In this document: in pieces, positions 23,217 through 33,422 of the stretch
Layout of the letters: every line of letters starts with the position of its first letter
Numbering within the stretch: position 1 is the stretch's first letter
NCBI GenBank assembly: GCA_001600355.1
Contig: BCJU01000006.1
Location: 1 to 47,498 of the forward strand
Direction: 5' to 3'
Source: Meira nashicola
Lineage: Eukaryota; Basidiomycota; Exobasidiomycetes; Exobasidiales; Brachybasidiaceae
Length of the DNA: 47,498 nucleotides
Position numbers and translations under genes: made by a program
Notes under the pieces: model-generated
Seen by the model: only the letters and a program-made list of their open reading frames with translations
The model's database searches: none
Told to the model about the DNA's origin: nothing

Positions 23217-24248
23217 TACCACGGTTTCGGTGTTTGATTCTTTGGAGCGCTTCTCTGATCACTTAAAAAGACAAGCCACTGATAATCAATTTTGTGGATT
23301 AAAGTCGGCAAACACATTCAACATGCAACAATAAAACCAATCATTTTTTCATCGGCTCTTTCCTTGCTTTTCTAAAGTTTAGGACAATTCGAATGATGGC
23401 GAGTTCTCAGCTCCATGTGAAGGAATGTGAAAATTGACAATAGGTCAAGATGCGAGAAGTAATGAAAGAATTTTCTTGCCATCGAGAAAATCTAATAAGC
23501 TTTGAATATAAGAAAGGGTGGGGACTTTTTTATTTTAGTTTCTTTTAGACCTTCTGTGAAGGTGACATTTTTCTAACTGTATCCTGAGTTTTGCTTAGCA
23601 AAGGGATATGCCATCCTTTCGTCTTTCGTCTCAATGCGTAAATGTACACTAAAGGATAGTTGGTCATTCATATCTGGGTTCCTTCCCATTGCTTTAGATC
23701 GATAGATCATCTAGCCTTAAAAGAAGGTGATGGTGTCAACTTTGATAGTTGATACTTATGGGTGGTGTACCCATTGTATACATGCATGCGAGTGCAGGAT
23801 ATCAGATTCGGCCAAATGTCACTTTATACAATTTGGCCGCGCCACAAAAATACAAACACAAAATGCTGTGTAGCGCGCTACGTAGCGCAATGCAAAACAA
23901 CCATATGTTCCTGCAGGAATCGTAAACATGTGGGTTAGGGTGATTGTATTTTCGTCAAAAAAGGTTCGAATGTTACACGTTCTTATTATACTGAGAAGCG
24001 CGAACCAATAAATATCCCATGTTCATCTAACAATTAATAGGAAATTGTATGCATTTGAATAGATGGAGATTATGGTCTCTGGAGACTTTAACGTAGTATA
24101 ATCATGGATCACTTGGAAAAGATATCTACAGTGATCTCAACAATAACGAAGTAAAGGTACCGACTTTCCCTTTTTCGTCACTTCTTTGTTCGATTATGAA
24201 AGATGCAAGACATAAGTTTACTGTGCTGCATTCCAAGTGCCAACCGGT
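23217..24248. other. Intergenic between two convergent genes
   Basis: The 3' ends of the GATA gene (+) and the ATPase gene (-) face each other here. No coding signal was seen. TGTAGCGCGCTACGTAGCGC (about 23870-23889) contains overlapping palindromic GTAGCGC words and could form a small hairpin; no function is claimed. Canonical polyadenylation words such as AATAAA occur near 23330. Confidence 0.4.
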
Positions 24249-27200
24249 TCAATTTTGTTTCTGTCGTGCTTGCCATAAGATCGGTACGCTAAATGCGAAA
24301 AAGATGATTGGTATCACGCTCACTACTTCGCCTAGGCCAGCCCAACGTGGTTCGATAGAAAAGTGAACGGCTACGCCTGCTGCAAGAAGAATGGCTATAA
24401 CAGCGTAAAAAATGCACCAGGATAAACCGATTATATTCATTTTACGCCCCATTTGTGCAATTTGCATAGCATTCAAAAGATTACGATCTAGCCTTGAAGA
24501 AAGCAAAAGGATATCACCAGTTCCTTTTGCAATATCAGATGCTGTAGCAATAGCAAAAGAAACGTCAGCTGCTGCAAAAGCGATACTATCATTTGTTCCA
24601 TCGCCTACAAAAGCAATTTGATTTCTTTTTTTATTTTGACGAAAGCTAGAGATAATTTTTGCTTTTTGTTCGGGTAAACATTGCCAAAATACCATGTTTG
24701 GATCAATTCCTACCGCATTTGAAAAACGTTGAACGGATTCCGAATGATCGCCAGAAATCAATAAAACATCTTTGCCTTGTGAACGTAAAGTAGAAATCAG
24801 TTGTTTTGATTCCGGTCTTGGATTATCTTGCAATCCGTATGCTACAATTAAACGTCCACCTATTGTGACTGTGAAAAGTGTTAAACCGGTTTTTAAAAGA
24901 TTTTGAATTTCATCAATATCTTTTACACCAGTAAAAGTTGCACTTCCAGCTAAAACGGTAAAACTCTTAAAAGTAGCCGAAATTCCTTTACCGGGAATAG
25001 ATTGAATTTGTCTTAGGTCGATTTGATTGAATGTTTTGCTCTTGTCCGTGTTCATTTGTGAAGAAATATGCTTATAAACTGATTTTGCAACTGGATGTTT
25101 GTTATCCTTGGTGATAGCATAAACAAGGTCGATATGATTCAATAAAGGCTCAAAAGTATGTACGACAGAAAATTCTCCCGTACTCAGCGTTCCAGTCTTA
25201 TCAAATGCGATCATATTCACCTTGGCAGCCCTACTGATTGATTCGGAAGAACGATAAAGCACTCCTTCACGTGCACCTGTCAAGATTGAAAGAGAGGTAA
25301 TCAAAGGTACGGAAAGACCTAATGCGCAAGGGCAACTTACAACAAGGATTGCGATTCCATAACTTAAACCAATTGTAGCAGCAGCAGCGTTAGAATCATT
25401 TCTACGTAAAAAATGTTCAACAAGAGTCCAGATAAGAAAAGCCAACAAAGCAGAAAGTATTGCAATTGGCAATAAAATCCTAGCAACACGATCTGATAAA
25501 TCTTGAAATGTTGAACGTGTAGAAAATGCTTTAGAAATTGCTTTTGAAATGTTTGAAAGTGAATTTTCATGAACTAAATTTGTCACTTGAACAAATAATG
25601 GACTTTCTAAATTTTTTGAGCCAGCATAAACGGTCATACCGGATTGTTTGAATACAGGAACACTTTCGCCTGTTATAGAAGATTCATCAACAGCACTACA
25701 ACTTGTACCAATCACAATTCCGTCCGTAAGAATTATACTATCAGGCTCAACAAGGATCGTATCACCATAATGAAGTAAACGTTTATCGATCTCGATGTTT
25801 GAATGTACTTCTTTTCCTTCATGTAAGATTTGCATTTGTTCCCCTTCTTTGATAAGCTTTGCATGAGTGGAAGAAAGAGAATTGATATTTTGAATTTCAT
25901 TTGCAACCCTCATACGTGTTATTGCTTGTGTCAAACGGCCAAGATAGATGAGGGTGATCAATAAAGTCACAGTTTCAAAAAAAGGTTTAGAGATATGTGT
26001 ATAACCGGTATATCGAACGATGAAAGAGACCAAAGAATATGTATAAGCGATTGCAACACTGATACTAACAAGTACCAGTAAAACTGTTTGACGCAAAAAT
26101 ATGATTGAACGAATAGAAGCATCAAAGAAAGGATAAGCATCAATCAAAGTAAAACTTGCTAAAATGAGTGAAGCCAACTCCCAACGTAAATCAGGTTGAG
26201 GTAATTTAGCCCATGCAAAGATTAATGTTGGAATGCATAACATCAATGAGATTATAAATCGTAATAATAATTTATAAACATCACGACGAACTTCACCTAC
26301 AGATTGAGTTTGTTCTACAGATGGAAGAAGCGTTCCACCAACTTTTGAAAAGCTTTCATGAACGTAACGAGGTTGAACGGCTAATGGTCCGTTGGTAGGA
26401 AATGTAGCTCGTATCGTTAAAGAATCGCTACTTTTTCTAACCATAGTCACTTGCCAAGTTGACATTTCTTTCAGTTGATCAAGGTTTGCATGATTATCAA
26501 AATTATAATCGAGCGTCATGATTGTATTGTAAATTGTTTTATTGTTCAAGCCAGCGTATGTCTGATCAATTTTGATAGTAAAACCAGTAGCACGTGCTAT
26601 AAATTGTTGAATTGCTTCAGGTTGAATAATTTCATTTTCATATGTTAAATCAACTAATGCTTGAAAGTAATCTAAATTGATAAAATGCACACCGTGTAAG
26701 CGTTTTACTGCTTTTTCGACCCGTGGAGCACAATCTGCGCAATCCATTCCACCAATTATGATTCGAAGAGGAATTGCTTTGTTGTTCTTTTTATAAATTT
26801 GTTGTGTTTCTTGAGGTATTGTTGTTGTGCGTTTTAAATTTGTGCTTTTGAATTGAGTACGTTTTTCATTCTCTTTCCAAACTTCTTCGCATTTATGATT
26901 GATGCAACATCGTCTTTGAAGCATTTGACAGCATTTTGGAATCATTCGAGAAAATAATTCAAAATTGGTCCTCGGGTAAGATTTGTTTTTGATACGGATA
27001 TCCGTTATGATTTTTTCTTTGTCACGGCTATCGTCTTTATCTAGAATATCTTCGCTATCATCTAAAAGAGTCTCTGCACAGCAAGAACAAAGTGTTTCTT
27101 TCTCATCATGCTCAAGATCTTCACCTTGACCAAGATTTCTACGTATATTATCCTCTACCTCTATGCAACAATCCTTTTCCGTACTTAAAGGATCACCTGA

Positions 27201-27620
27201 AGAGCAACAACCAAGCGGCTTTTCGCATTCTTTCTGACTACAAAATGTCCCTTTAGCATTTGCATCTTTTATTTCTTCTGGTGGTGTTTGCGATTTTGAT
27301 TCTGACGATCCACAACAAATGGCAGCATTGTTTGATGAGTGCTGACAACAGCTTGGTTTACAGTCCTTATTGCTTGCATGATCAGATACTGATTTACAAT
27401 GTGATATCACTGACAAATCACACGCATCATTTTTTTGTACCTGCTTCAGACTTGGCTCGCAACACGAACACGACGGCGCTTTCTCAGGTAAACTTGTGTC
27501 ACACTGACATATTGATCTTTTAGCATTAGTGTCGAGCTGATCCGATAATGAGGTAACTTTTGGATCTTCTGCTATCGAACATGGTTTTGCTTCACTTTTT
27601 TTGCCTTTACAACATTGCAT
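24249..27620 (-). CDS. P1B-type heavy-metal ATPase, PCA1/Crp1-like, Cys-rich N-terminus
   Basis: A single exon of 1123 codons. I prefer the ATG at 27620 (MQCCKGKK) because the frame extends upstream to 27746 without metal-binding features. The first ~270 residues hold nine Cys-Cys pairs (QCCKG, SCCEP, SCCQH, ICCGS, GCCSS, DCCIE, SCCAE, KCCQM, RCCIN). One HMA domain follows (GGMDCADCAPRVEKAVKRL, ~residue 290). The P-type core is complete: TGES, CPC in SCPCALGLSVPL, phosphorylated Asp in DKTGTLSTG, and GDGTNDSIAFAAADV, with about eight membrane spans. The last spans read MNIIGLSWCIFYAV and EPRWAGLGEVVSVIPI, the PCA1-like form rather than the YN/MxxSS signature of Cu+ P1B-1 pumps. Likely role: efflux of Cd2+ or Cu+ for metal tolerance. 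The Cys-rich region may sense or buffer metal (inference). A truncated copy lies at 43771. Confidence 0.9.
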   Translation of the reverse strand: MQCCKGKKSEAKPCSIAEDPKVTSLSDQLDTNAKRSICQCDTSLPEKAPSCSCCEPSLKQVQKNDACDLSVISHCKSVSDHASNKDCKPSCCQHSSNNAAICCGSSESKSQTPPEEIKDANAKGTFCSQKECEKPLGCCSSGDPLSTEKDCCIEVEDNIRRNLGQGEDLEHDEKETLCSCCAETLLDDSEDILDKDDSRDKEKIITDIRIKNKSYPRTNFELFSRMIPKCCQMLQRRCCINHKCEEVWKENEKRTQFKSTNLKRTTTIPQETQQIYKKNNKAIPLRIIIGGMDCADCAPRVEKAVKRLHGVHFINLDYFQALVDLTYENEIIQPEAIQQFIARATGFTIKIDQTYAGLNNKTIYNTIMTLDYNFDNHANLDQLKEMSTWQVTMVRKSSDSLTIRATFPTNGPLAVQPRYVHESFSKVGGTLLPSVEQTQSVGEVRRDVYKLLLRFIISLMLCIPTLIFAWAKLPQPDLRWELASLILASFTLIDAYPFFDASIRSIIFLRQTVLLVLVSISVAIAYTYSLVSFIVRYTGYTHISKPFFETVTLLITLIYLGRLTQAITRMRVANEIQNINSLSSTHAKLIKEGEQMQILHEGKEVHSNIEIDKRLLHYGDTILVEPDSIILTDGIVIGTSCSAVDESSITGESVPVFKQSGMTVYAGSKNLESPLFVQVTNLVHENSLSNISKAISKAFSTRSTFQDLSDRVARILLPIAILSALLAFLIWTLVEHFLRRNDSNAAAATIGLSYGIAILVVSCPCALGLSVPLITSLSILTGAREGVLYRSSESISRAAKVNMIAFDKTGTLSTGEFSVVHTFEPLLNHIDLVYAITKDNKHPVAKSVYKHISSQMNTDKSKTFNQIDLRQIQSIPGKGISATFKSFTVLAGSATFTGVKDIDEIQNLLKTGLTLFTVTIGGRLIVAYGLQDNPRPESKQLISTLRSQGKDVLLISGDHSESVQRFSNAVGIDPNMVFWQCLPEQKAKIISSFRQNKKRNQIAFVGDGTNDSIAFAAADVSFAIATASDIAKGTGDILLLSSRLDRNLLNAMQIAQMGRKMNIIGLSWCIFYAVIAILLAAGVAVHFSIEPRWAGLGEVVSVIPIIFFAFSVPILWQARQKQN

Positions 27621-28385
27621 GATGATAATCTTTGTTGTGTAATTCACGCTTGCTTGATTTTTCGTACCCTTGCTTCTTATTAAGTAAATGCCGGGGGAAC
27701 ACGCGACTAGAGTAAAGAAAAGGAAGCAAGTATTTATATTAATCAATCAAATTTTCATAATTCCTGCAGTAAAGCACGAAATAAAATTAAGCTGTCGGAA
27801 AAATAACTGATAAATTGCACTAACGATTTTTACCGCAAAAATCCCTCAAAAAATCTCTCAAAATCTATTTGAACACGGATAGATTGATTAAAGTCTTGGC
27901 GAAACACGTAAGAACAAAGATTTTCCGCAAAAACGCCTCAACTTGTAAGATTCTCTTGCACGTGTGTTGATAAACATTCTATAGTGCTAGCGCCAATAAA
28001 TAAGCCTGAAAATAAGGGTAAAAATCTAAAGATAAATTGTATATCAACAGACTGATGCATGCATTGAGCCAGAGGATGTATGGTGTTACTTGGTTAAAAT
28101 TGTAAATATATATGTAAAATACTTGAAAAGGATGGCGATGATGATGACATACGAAAACTTTTGCTCTTGAGGTAAAGAGAAAAGTGATGTAGCTTTATAG
28201 TGAAAAGAAGAAGGCGAGGAGAGAAATATAGAGATACAATTTGTATAAATTGTCGTTTTTTAAGACTGAGATAAAACTGATAATGAGGTATCAGGGAACA
28301 AAGATCCGGTAAATTTGGTTGGGCTGCCGGAACTAATAATGTATGGGTCTGAATCTTCGGCGTTGTCTGAATGAAAGTAGACGAT
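27621..28385. other. Intergenic, upstream of the ATPase gene
   Basis: This contains the likely promoter of the ATPase gene (just above 27620). CTCAAAAAATCTCTCAAAAT (about 27846-27865) is a small direct repeat of CTCAAAA. The 3' end of the Thr/Val-rich gene overlaps a second open frame (28094-28627, -) that is probably a by-product. No metal-responsive element is asserted. Confidence 0.35.
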
Positions 28386-28991
28386 TTATTTAGAGCAATC
28401 AGGTTGAATCCAACTTCCTTGAATTGGAATGCTAGCTGTTGTGATAGAATTGGGCGCGATTGAATAAAGATAGTTTTCGTATGCTTTGCCTTGCCATAGT
28501 CCAACTCCACCTGCTGCTCCTGCTGAACGACCTGTAGCACCCACGAGGAAACCGTATAAAGATGTAGTAAATGTGGTGCCGGCTTCGATAGAGAGGAATT
28601 GCCCTCCTGAGATGTATTGTAACGCATATAAACCTGTGATAGGATCGGCTACAAACATAACTGGCTCTGCTTGGGTAATATCGGTAATAAGGGTGTTGAG
28701 GTCACGATTTGAAGAATCCTTTCGGGAGACGTATCGAGCCTGTTCACCGTTATTATAAGTTGCCTTTACAACGCCAGTAGGTGCAACTATAAGAACTGTC
28801 GTTGCAATTGCCGTAGCTGTCTCAGTAATTGTCGTAGTCGTGACAGGTACGGTAGTAAGAGATGTGGCAGCAATGGTTACCATAGTACAGGTCGTGGTTG
28901 TAGCTGTAACAAAGTCTTTTCTCGTGATAGTCGACACGATTGTTGAGGTGACATGCACGTGCGATGTGGTCGTTGTCATTTGGGTAGTCAC
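28386..28991 (-). CDS. Thr/Val-rich protein, probably cell-surface or secreted
   Basis: The frame opens with about 75 residues of Thr/Val/Ser repeats (TTTTSHVHVTSTIVSTIT, TTVPVTTTTITETATAIATT), typical of O-glycosylated stalks of fungal surface proteins. A globular-looking domain follows (AEPVMFVADPITGLYALQYI, then GATGRSAGAAGGVGLWQGKA), ending WIQPDCSK. The open frame continues upstream of 28991 to a stop just before 29039, so the true start and a signal peptide are probably in an upstream exon that I could not define; a possible acceptor (CTTAAG) precedes it. No catalytic motif seen. Family not recognised; adhesin-like or wall protein is an inference from composition only. Confidence 0.5.
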   Translation of the reverse strand: MTTQMTTTTSHVHVTSTIVSTITRKDFVTATTTTCTMVTIAATSLTTVPVTTTTITETATAIATTVLIVAPTGVVKATYNNGEQARYVSRKDSSNRDLNTLITDITQAEPVMFVADPITGLYALQYISGGQFLSIEAGTTFTTSLYGFLVGATGRSAGAAGGVGLWQGKAYENYLYSIAPNSITTASIPIQGSWIQPDCSK

Positions 28992-29129
28992 AAGTGTGGT
29001 AGGAACGATAACAGTACTTGTGACGGTAGAACGCGCTTAAGCATCGATTTGGCGACGATCACAAAACTGTACCCTAATAGTACCGTTTCATGTTTATAAG
29101 CTCTAGGCAACGCAGAATAAGATCAAGAA

Positions 29130-29374
29130 ATGACGAAAGCGATTGTTGCTTTTTACTCAAAGCAAATTGGAAGATATGAATATAGTAGACAGGTCAATCG
29201 GGAGTTTGTAGAAAGATTATGGCCTAAAATGGATGAATTGCAGAAAGCGAAGGTCTTATGTTAATGTTTGGCGGAATGTCTTTTATGGTCAATAGCGAAA
29301 AAGCAAATCGATTAGGTTATCAACTAGATCAACTTGATATCATTTCTGCTTTAAGTATCGCTTTATCTAAATGA
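29130..29374 (+). pseudogene. Small coding relic with one frameshift
   Basis: From the ATG at 29130 a 44-codon frame (SKQIGRYEYSRQVNREFVER ...) ends at TAA 29262. An overlapping frame from 29264 continues with equally coding-like sequence (FGGMSFMVNSEKANRLGYQL, ending LSIALSK) to TGA at 29372. A one-base shift around 29257-29263 would join them into a protein of about 80 residues. No splice signals explain the break. Family not recognised. It may be the end of a former larger gene. Confidence 0.3.
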
Positions 29375-30133
29375 TTATAGTGTTATTTTTCTATCGTATT
29401 CTTGAATTGGATTAATTTAGATACCGCATCTTATTTTAGCATAGATGTCCGATATAAAAGTAGTTTACTGTCTATCAATTCCCTTCTTTACTTCATATCT
29501 TATAAATATAGATAGAACAAACATAAACTCTTCAGCTTTTGTTTACCACCTTCAAGTATGCGATGAAGTTTCTGAACCCTTAAATTAGCCAGCGGACCTT
29601 TGCATCAAATTCAAGATCTGTAGGAGCTTTTTTTTATACTGCCTTGCCTCAGATTGCTAAAGAACCTTCGAAAGTGGATGATAGCAAGTGGAATACTAAT
29701 GCGAGATGTTTGACACCTCATCTCGTCTTGCCACTTTTTCTGAATTACCACATGCCTTATACTCATTTTGTTCTGTAGATATACGCATCGTGCAGGCCAT
29801 CTAGAAGATATATTGGATCGATGTAATAGTCCATGTACGCGTCAGCATTCACGAAAAGCCGGAACGCCACCAGCGAGAGGAAAGATAGGTCACCTTGCCA
29901 ACTGAAATTCCGTGACTGTGGCTATAACCCCGCTTGCTGGCTGGCGGAAATCTTTGGCGATTGATCAATAGGGGCGAAGGGAGTTGTGTGGCAAGCAAAA
30001 CTCTACATGCGTTGCGGAAGATCGTTCGTTAAATCTGGTAATTTGGTAACAGTATGTGATGTCAATACGTCATGGAGATTGGTAGCAAAAGTGAAGTCGT
30101 CTGAGATCCGTCGTCGACTGTAAGTCCGGAGAA
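29375..30133. other. Intergenic, nothing supported
   Basis: No frame, RNA gene or repeat was recognised on either strand. Confidence 0.4.
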
Positions 30134-30433
30134 GGCTTAGTACCTTATCTTAAGAGACATAGAGACACGGTGTCTGCGAGTATCAATTGGCAGGATTCTG
30201 TGGAGTAGGACCTGTCCGTACCATTCACGAAACCGAAACGACTCTACTAAACAAAGGCGCGACAACAATCGGTGAAACGAGCAAAAGAATTCTTTTGCCA
30301 TCTTTCTGCTTTTGATGCTTCGTCCTGTAGGTTTTGTTTTCTTCGTACTGTGGTTGTGACTTGCGTCTAGCGAATGATGACGTGCTTCTTCTTTGAGCGC
30401 ATGACCAGAATCAACCTTCAATAAATGCAGCAC
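30134..30433 (-). repeat. Degenerate dispersed repeat, copy D
   Basis: Read on the minus strand this stretch matches copy C on the left (ACGCAAGTCA, TTTTGCTCG, and translated HSLDAS followed by basic residues) and copy A on the right (GCAGACACCGTGTCT). It is the only copy besides A that spans both halves. A 98-codon minus frame here is a relic of the element; copy C encodes a related piece (HSLDASQNYKRT). Divergence is high and indels are frequent. Confidence 0.5.
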
Positions 30434-30633
30434 ATGCTTATCAACAGACGAAGTGCAGGTAGAGGATGAATGTTCAAATTTTGCTCCAACTTGAGCGGGA
30501 CATGTGAATAAAAAGCCTTTTTGAGTCGGAGCTTTTGCTCAAGCGCTATGTATCGTTTACGCAATTTCTGCTAATCAATTAAGATTGGGATCTACCAACG
30601 TAATGAGTAGACACTTCTTCCCTTGGCATAAGA

Positions 30634-30843
30634 TCGCACAGACACAAACGTTGTGGTATTTGTTGAACAGCGAAATCTCGAGAGTCGCGCAACTCTGCTT
30701 TATCGAAACGCTCGAGATACTCTTAGCCCTCACAAAGAAAACTTCGAGGCGGAATTTTTGAGTCGGAAGGTCTTAACAAAGTCGCACAAGGTTTGTAAAA
30801 GTCGACAATTCTCCATCTTTAAGATGAATGACGGGGATCCTTA
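30634..30843 (+). pseudogene. Possible coding relic
   Basis: An open stretch with natural composition (VEQRNLESRATLLYRNARDT, then EAEFLSRKVLTKSHK) sits between a stop and a GTTTGT donor-like site or a TAA at 30841. It is too short to assign and has no partner exon that I can identify. Chance remains possible. Confidence 0.2.
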
Positions 30844-30938
30844 AGGAAGAGCAACTAAATTTGACGGTTGATGAATGTGTGCGAAGCTCATTTTCACTGA
30901 TTTCATCAGTGAGGCGCTTCATGATCGCCCTTCCAAAT

Positions 30939-32041
30939 CTACAATAGTGCCTCGACTTTCTCCACGCTTTCCTTTCCCTTTGTATGATCGTTATACATAC
31001 GCCAACGGAACAAGGACTGATCTGTGGGGCCGAAGCACAATTCTTTCATGGCTTTCAAAAATTTGTCGCTCGGAATATTGTGTCCTGTAGTTTTCACTAG
31101 TCTAGATAAACTCCTCGGCATTGCAACGCATGAGATCCATATCATTGAAAGTTGATTCGAATCAAACGAGTGTGTGCAATTTCTGTCCGACAACCGGCCC
31201 TGAAGAACTCTTTGCAAGATAATGAAATTCGGCGTCAGAAAAAACAGAAGACCCAAGTAGGTGCTCGTTCGACAGCATTCCGAGCATGACTTGTAGGAAG
31301 CGACTATGCGTGATGAACGATCATTTACTTGTCATGCTACAGAAAACTCGTAAATGAAAGAATTATATTGATAAGCGTACCAAGACTGATTTGCATGAGT
31401 TCCACCATCGAATCTGATGAACGTGCATTTTTGATAATGCTAGACGTAAGCGCTTCAAATTGCATCTTAGGTGTTGATGGATTCACTTCTGCTTTGTCAC
31501 TGGTGATACTGCATCATGCCAGATTTTCGTATAGACATTCAGCTCAAGACCAGTGAAGATTAGCATCATCAAACAAAATCATCTGCGTCCTGGTGAACTT
31601 CCACCTTTTTCATCGTACCTGACGTTTCCGGCGTGCATTGCCATCCAGAGCGAACATGGCTTCAGCATTCATATCTTTTTGACTCTCGCCTGCTGTCCAA
31701 GCCATGCTTCGACCTCAAAGTAAATCAATGTGGTCCATGGTTCTACAGGCAAAATTTACAGAGGCCACCAAATGACAGTGTATTTGCTGCTTTAGAAATG
31801 TTATCACATCCTTCAGGCCCCCAATCCTGACAAATCCAGACACTCACAAGTCATCTGGCGCTGCCTCAGTGTCTTACTATTCCAGACAAGATAAGCCTCA
31901 ATTTTAATGCAGTTTGCTGTGCGAGCATGCCTCATACAACTTGTCAAAGTGATAGTCTTCTTCATAGTATTTGACGATATGGCTCATTGGAAGAGAAGCC
32001 AATAGATGTGCAATGTTAATCATTCGATTTGGCGAAAGCAT
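30939..32041 (-). pseudogene. Unrecognised multi-exon gene, probably decaying
   Basis: Minus-strand segments with coding character and good splice sites run in order: about 32041-31904 (MLSPNRMINIAHLLASLPMS, HIVKYYEEDYHFDKLYE); about 31812-31752 (DWGPEGCDNISKAANTLSFG) after an intron GTAAGA...TTGTCAG; about 31710-31622 (WTAGESQKDMNAEAMFALDG) with donor GTACGA; then KIWHDAVSP, MQFEALTSSIIKNARSSDSM, and MLGMLSNEHLLGSSVFSDAE after GTACGC...CTACAAG. A last segment (PSDKFLKAMKELCFGPTDQS) ends EKVEALL at a TAG. Two junctions, near 31910 and near 31190, need a frame change I could not explain by splicing. No domain recognised; the mixed polar composition suggests a soluble protein. Confidence 0.35.
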
Positions 32042-33422
32042 CGAAAAATCTGTAAAGCTACTTTGATTGATCCTACTTCGCATCTTTGCGCATTGAAATA
32101 TGACATTGCATTTCATGTCAATCGTGGAATGCGTCTTACTGTGTCACAGCTGCGTAACATAGATCGTAGCATTATATGGCCTAATTTATTACATTTCTGT
32201 CTTATCTTATTCTCAGTAATTTGAACGTCTGGAGCTAGAGCCCACCCCAGGTCACATGATCTAACCGCTGTCCACATTACTTCATTATCTCTAGAGTAAG
32301 AATAGATTGTTTTTATTTATTCAGATTCCTCATTGTCGTTCCATTAGACAGATCTAAAATTGAAGCATGCAGGGTAAGATTTGCCATTACATGCCATCGG
32401 CGTTTGGGCTTTCTCTTTACTGCGAAATGTTTGGACAAAACAGCATACTTGAACTCTCTTTGGCGTGAGATTTAGCGACATCTCTATTCGTGCGCGTTCA
32501 ATATATTTAATGGTTTGGTCCGTCTCAGCATTCTGCCTCTTGCACGTCGGCATCCACCATTTCTGCGCAGAGATTATTTGTAGCATCATATAGTCTTCAT
32601 CCTCTTCTTCTTGCTCACATGCAGGATCTTGATTTGTCAAGCAAGCTCTGGTCGCGCAATCAAAAATTTTCATCCTCTAATTTTCCGTCATTTCCTCAAC
32701 GATCAGTCACTTCGTCTTCGTATTCTCGTAAAAGGTCAAAAGAATCCGTCTATTCACTTCTCAAAGTTACGACTAAAGCAAGATTTCTGGTCAACCTCGC
32801 TACCTCAAATGATTTTTGCACGTAGACGGTTCCTATTTAATGCTTGTATCACAACTTCTTGCAGCGCTACAAGTTTCGCCTGCCTATAACGACATAAGAG
32901 TGTAGTTGAAAAGTTTTGAATTGAACTGCGAAGCTTCTGCTTCTTTGGCGGCCTTTGTTGATGCAATCATCTTTTCTCGGAGATTGAACAAGCTTTGCCG
33001 AGACGTCTTACTTTGCAAACTTTTCTATACTGTGACAATATTTTCGAAGGAAATACGATCGCGATTAAATACATCGAGCTCATCGATGATAAGCTTTTGC
33101 AATTCAATTATCACCAGAAGCAACTCGAACGCAAGATATTTCAACTGCTTTTATGTATGACAGAGTTCATTATATTTTCTTTTGCTGATCTATGGAAGAT
33201 TGTTTTCCAGAACAAGCAGGGAAGAAATACTTTCGGTTCGATAGACTCGATAAACATTGTCATCCGGGACGTATCTACCGTTTGATTACAACCCCTCAAT
33301 GACACCACCTGTGCCTACGGCCCCTTAAAAGCATTAACAATCATGCTTCTCGGTATGCACCTTCAACGACAATCGATAAGCGTATATCGGACGTTGACTT
33401 AAGGACCAAAAAACGAGGACAG
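32042..33422. other. Mostly intergenic, with possible coding scraps
   Basis: On the plus strand 32511-32825 is open and Ser-rich (RSVTSSSYSRKRSKESVYSL), followed in another frame by VSQLLAALQVSPAYNDI (about 32832-32897) and AAFVDAIIFSRRLNKLC (about 32950). On the minus strand 32344-32673 is open with an acidic patch (EQEEEDEDYMM). None can be connected by convincing splices, so I do not call a gene. The promoter of the gene at 33423 should lie at the right end. Confidence 0.3.

Noticed and set aside
28094..28627. 177-codon minus frame next to the Thr/Val-rich gene
   Set aside because: It overlaps the better-supported frame 28386-28991 in another phase and lacks motifs.
33001..33085. Kinase-like TIAIKYIEL on the plus strand
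   Set aside because: No glycine loop, HRD or DFG motif is found around it, so the resemblance is taken as chance.
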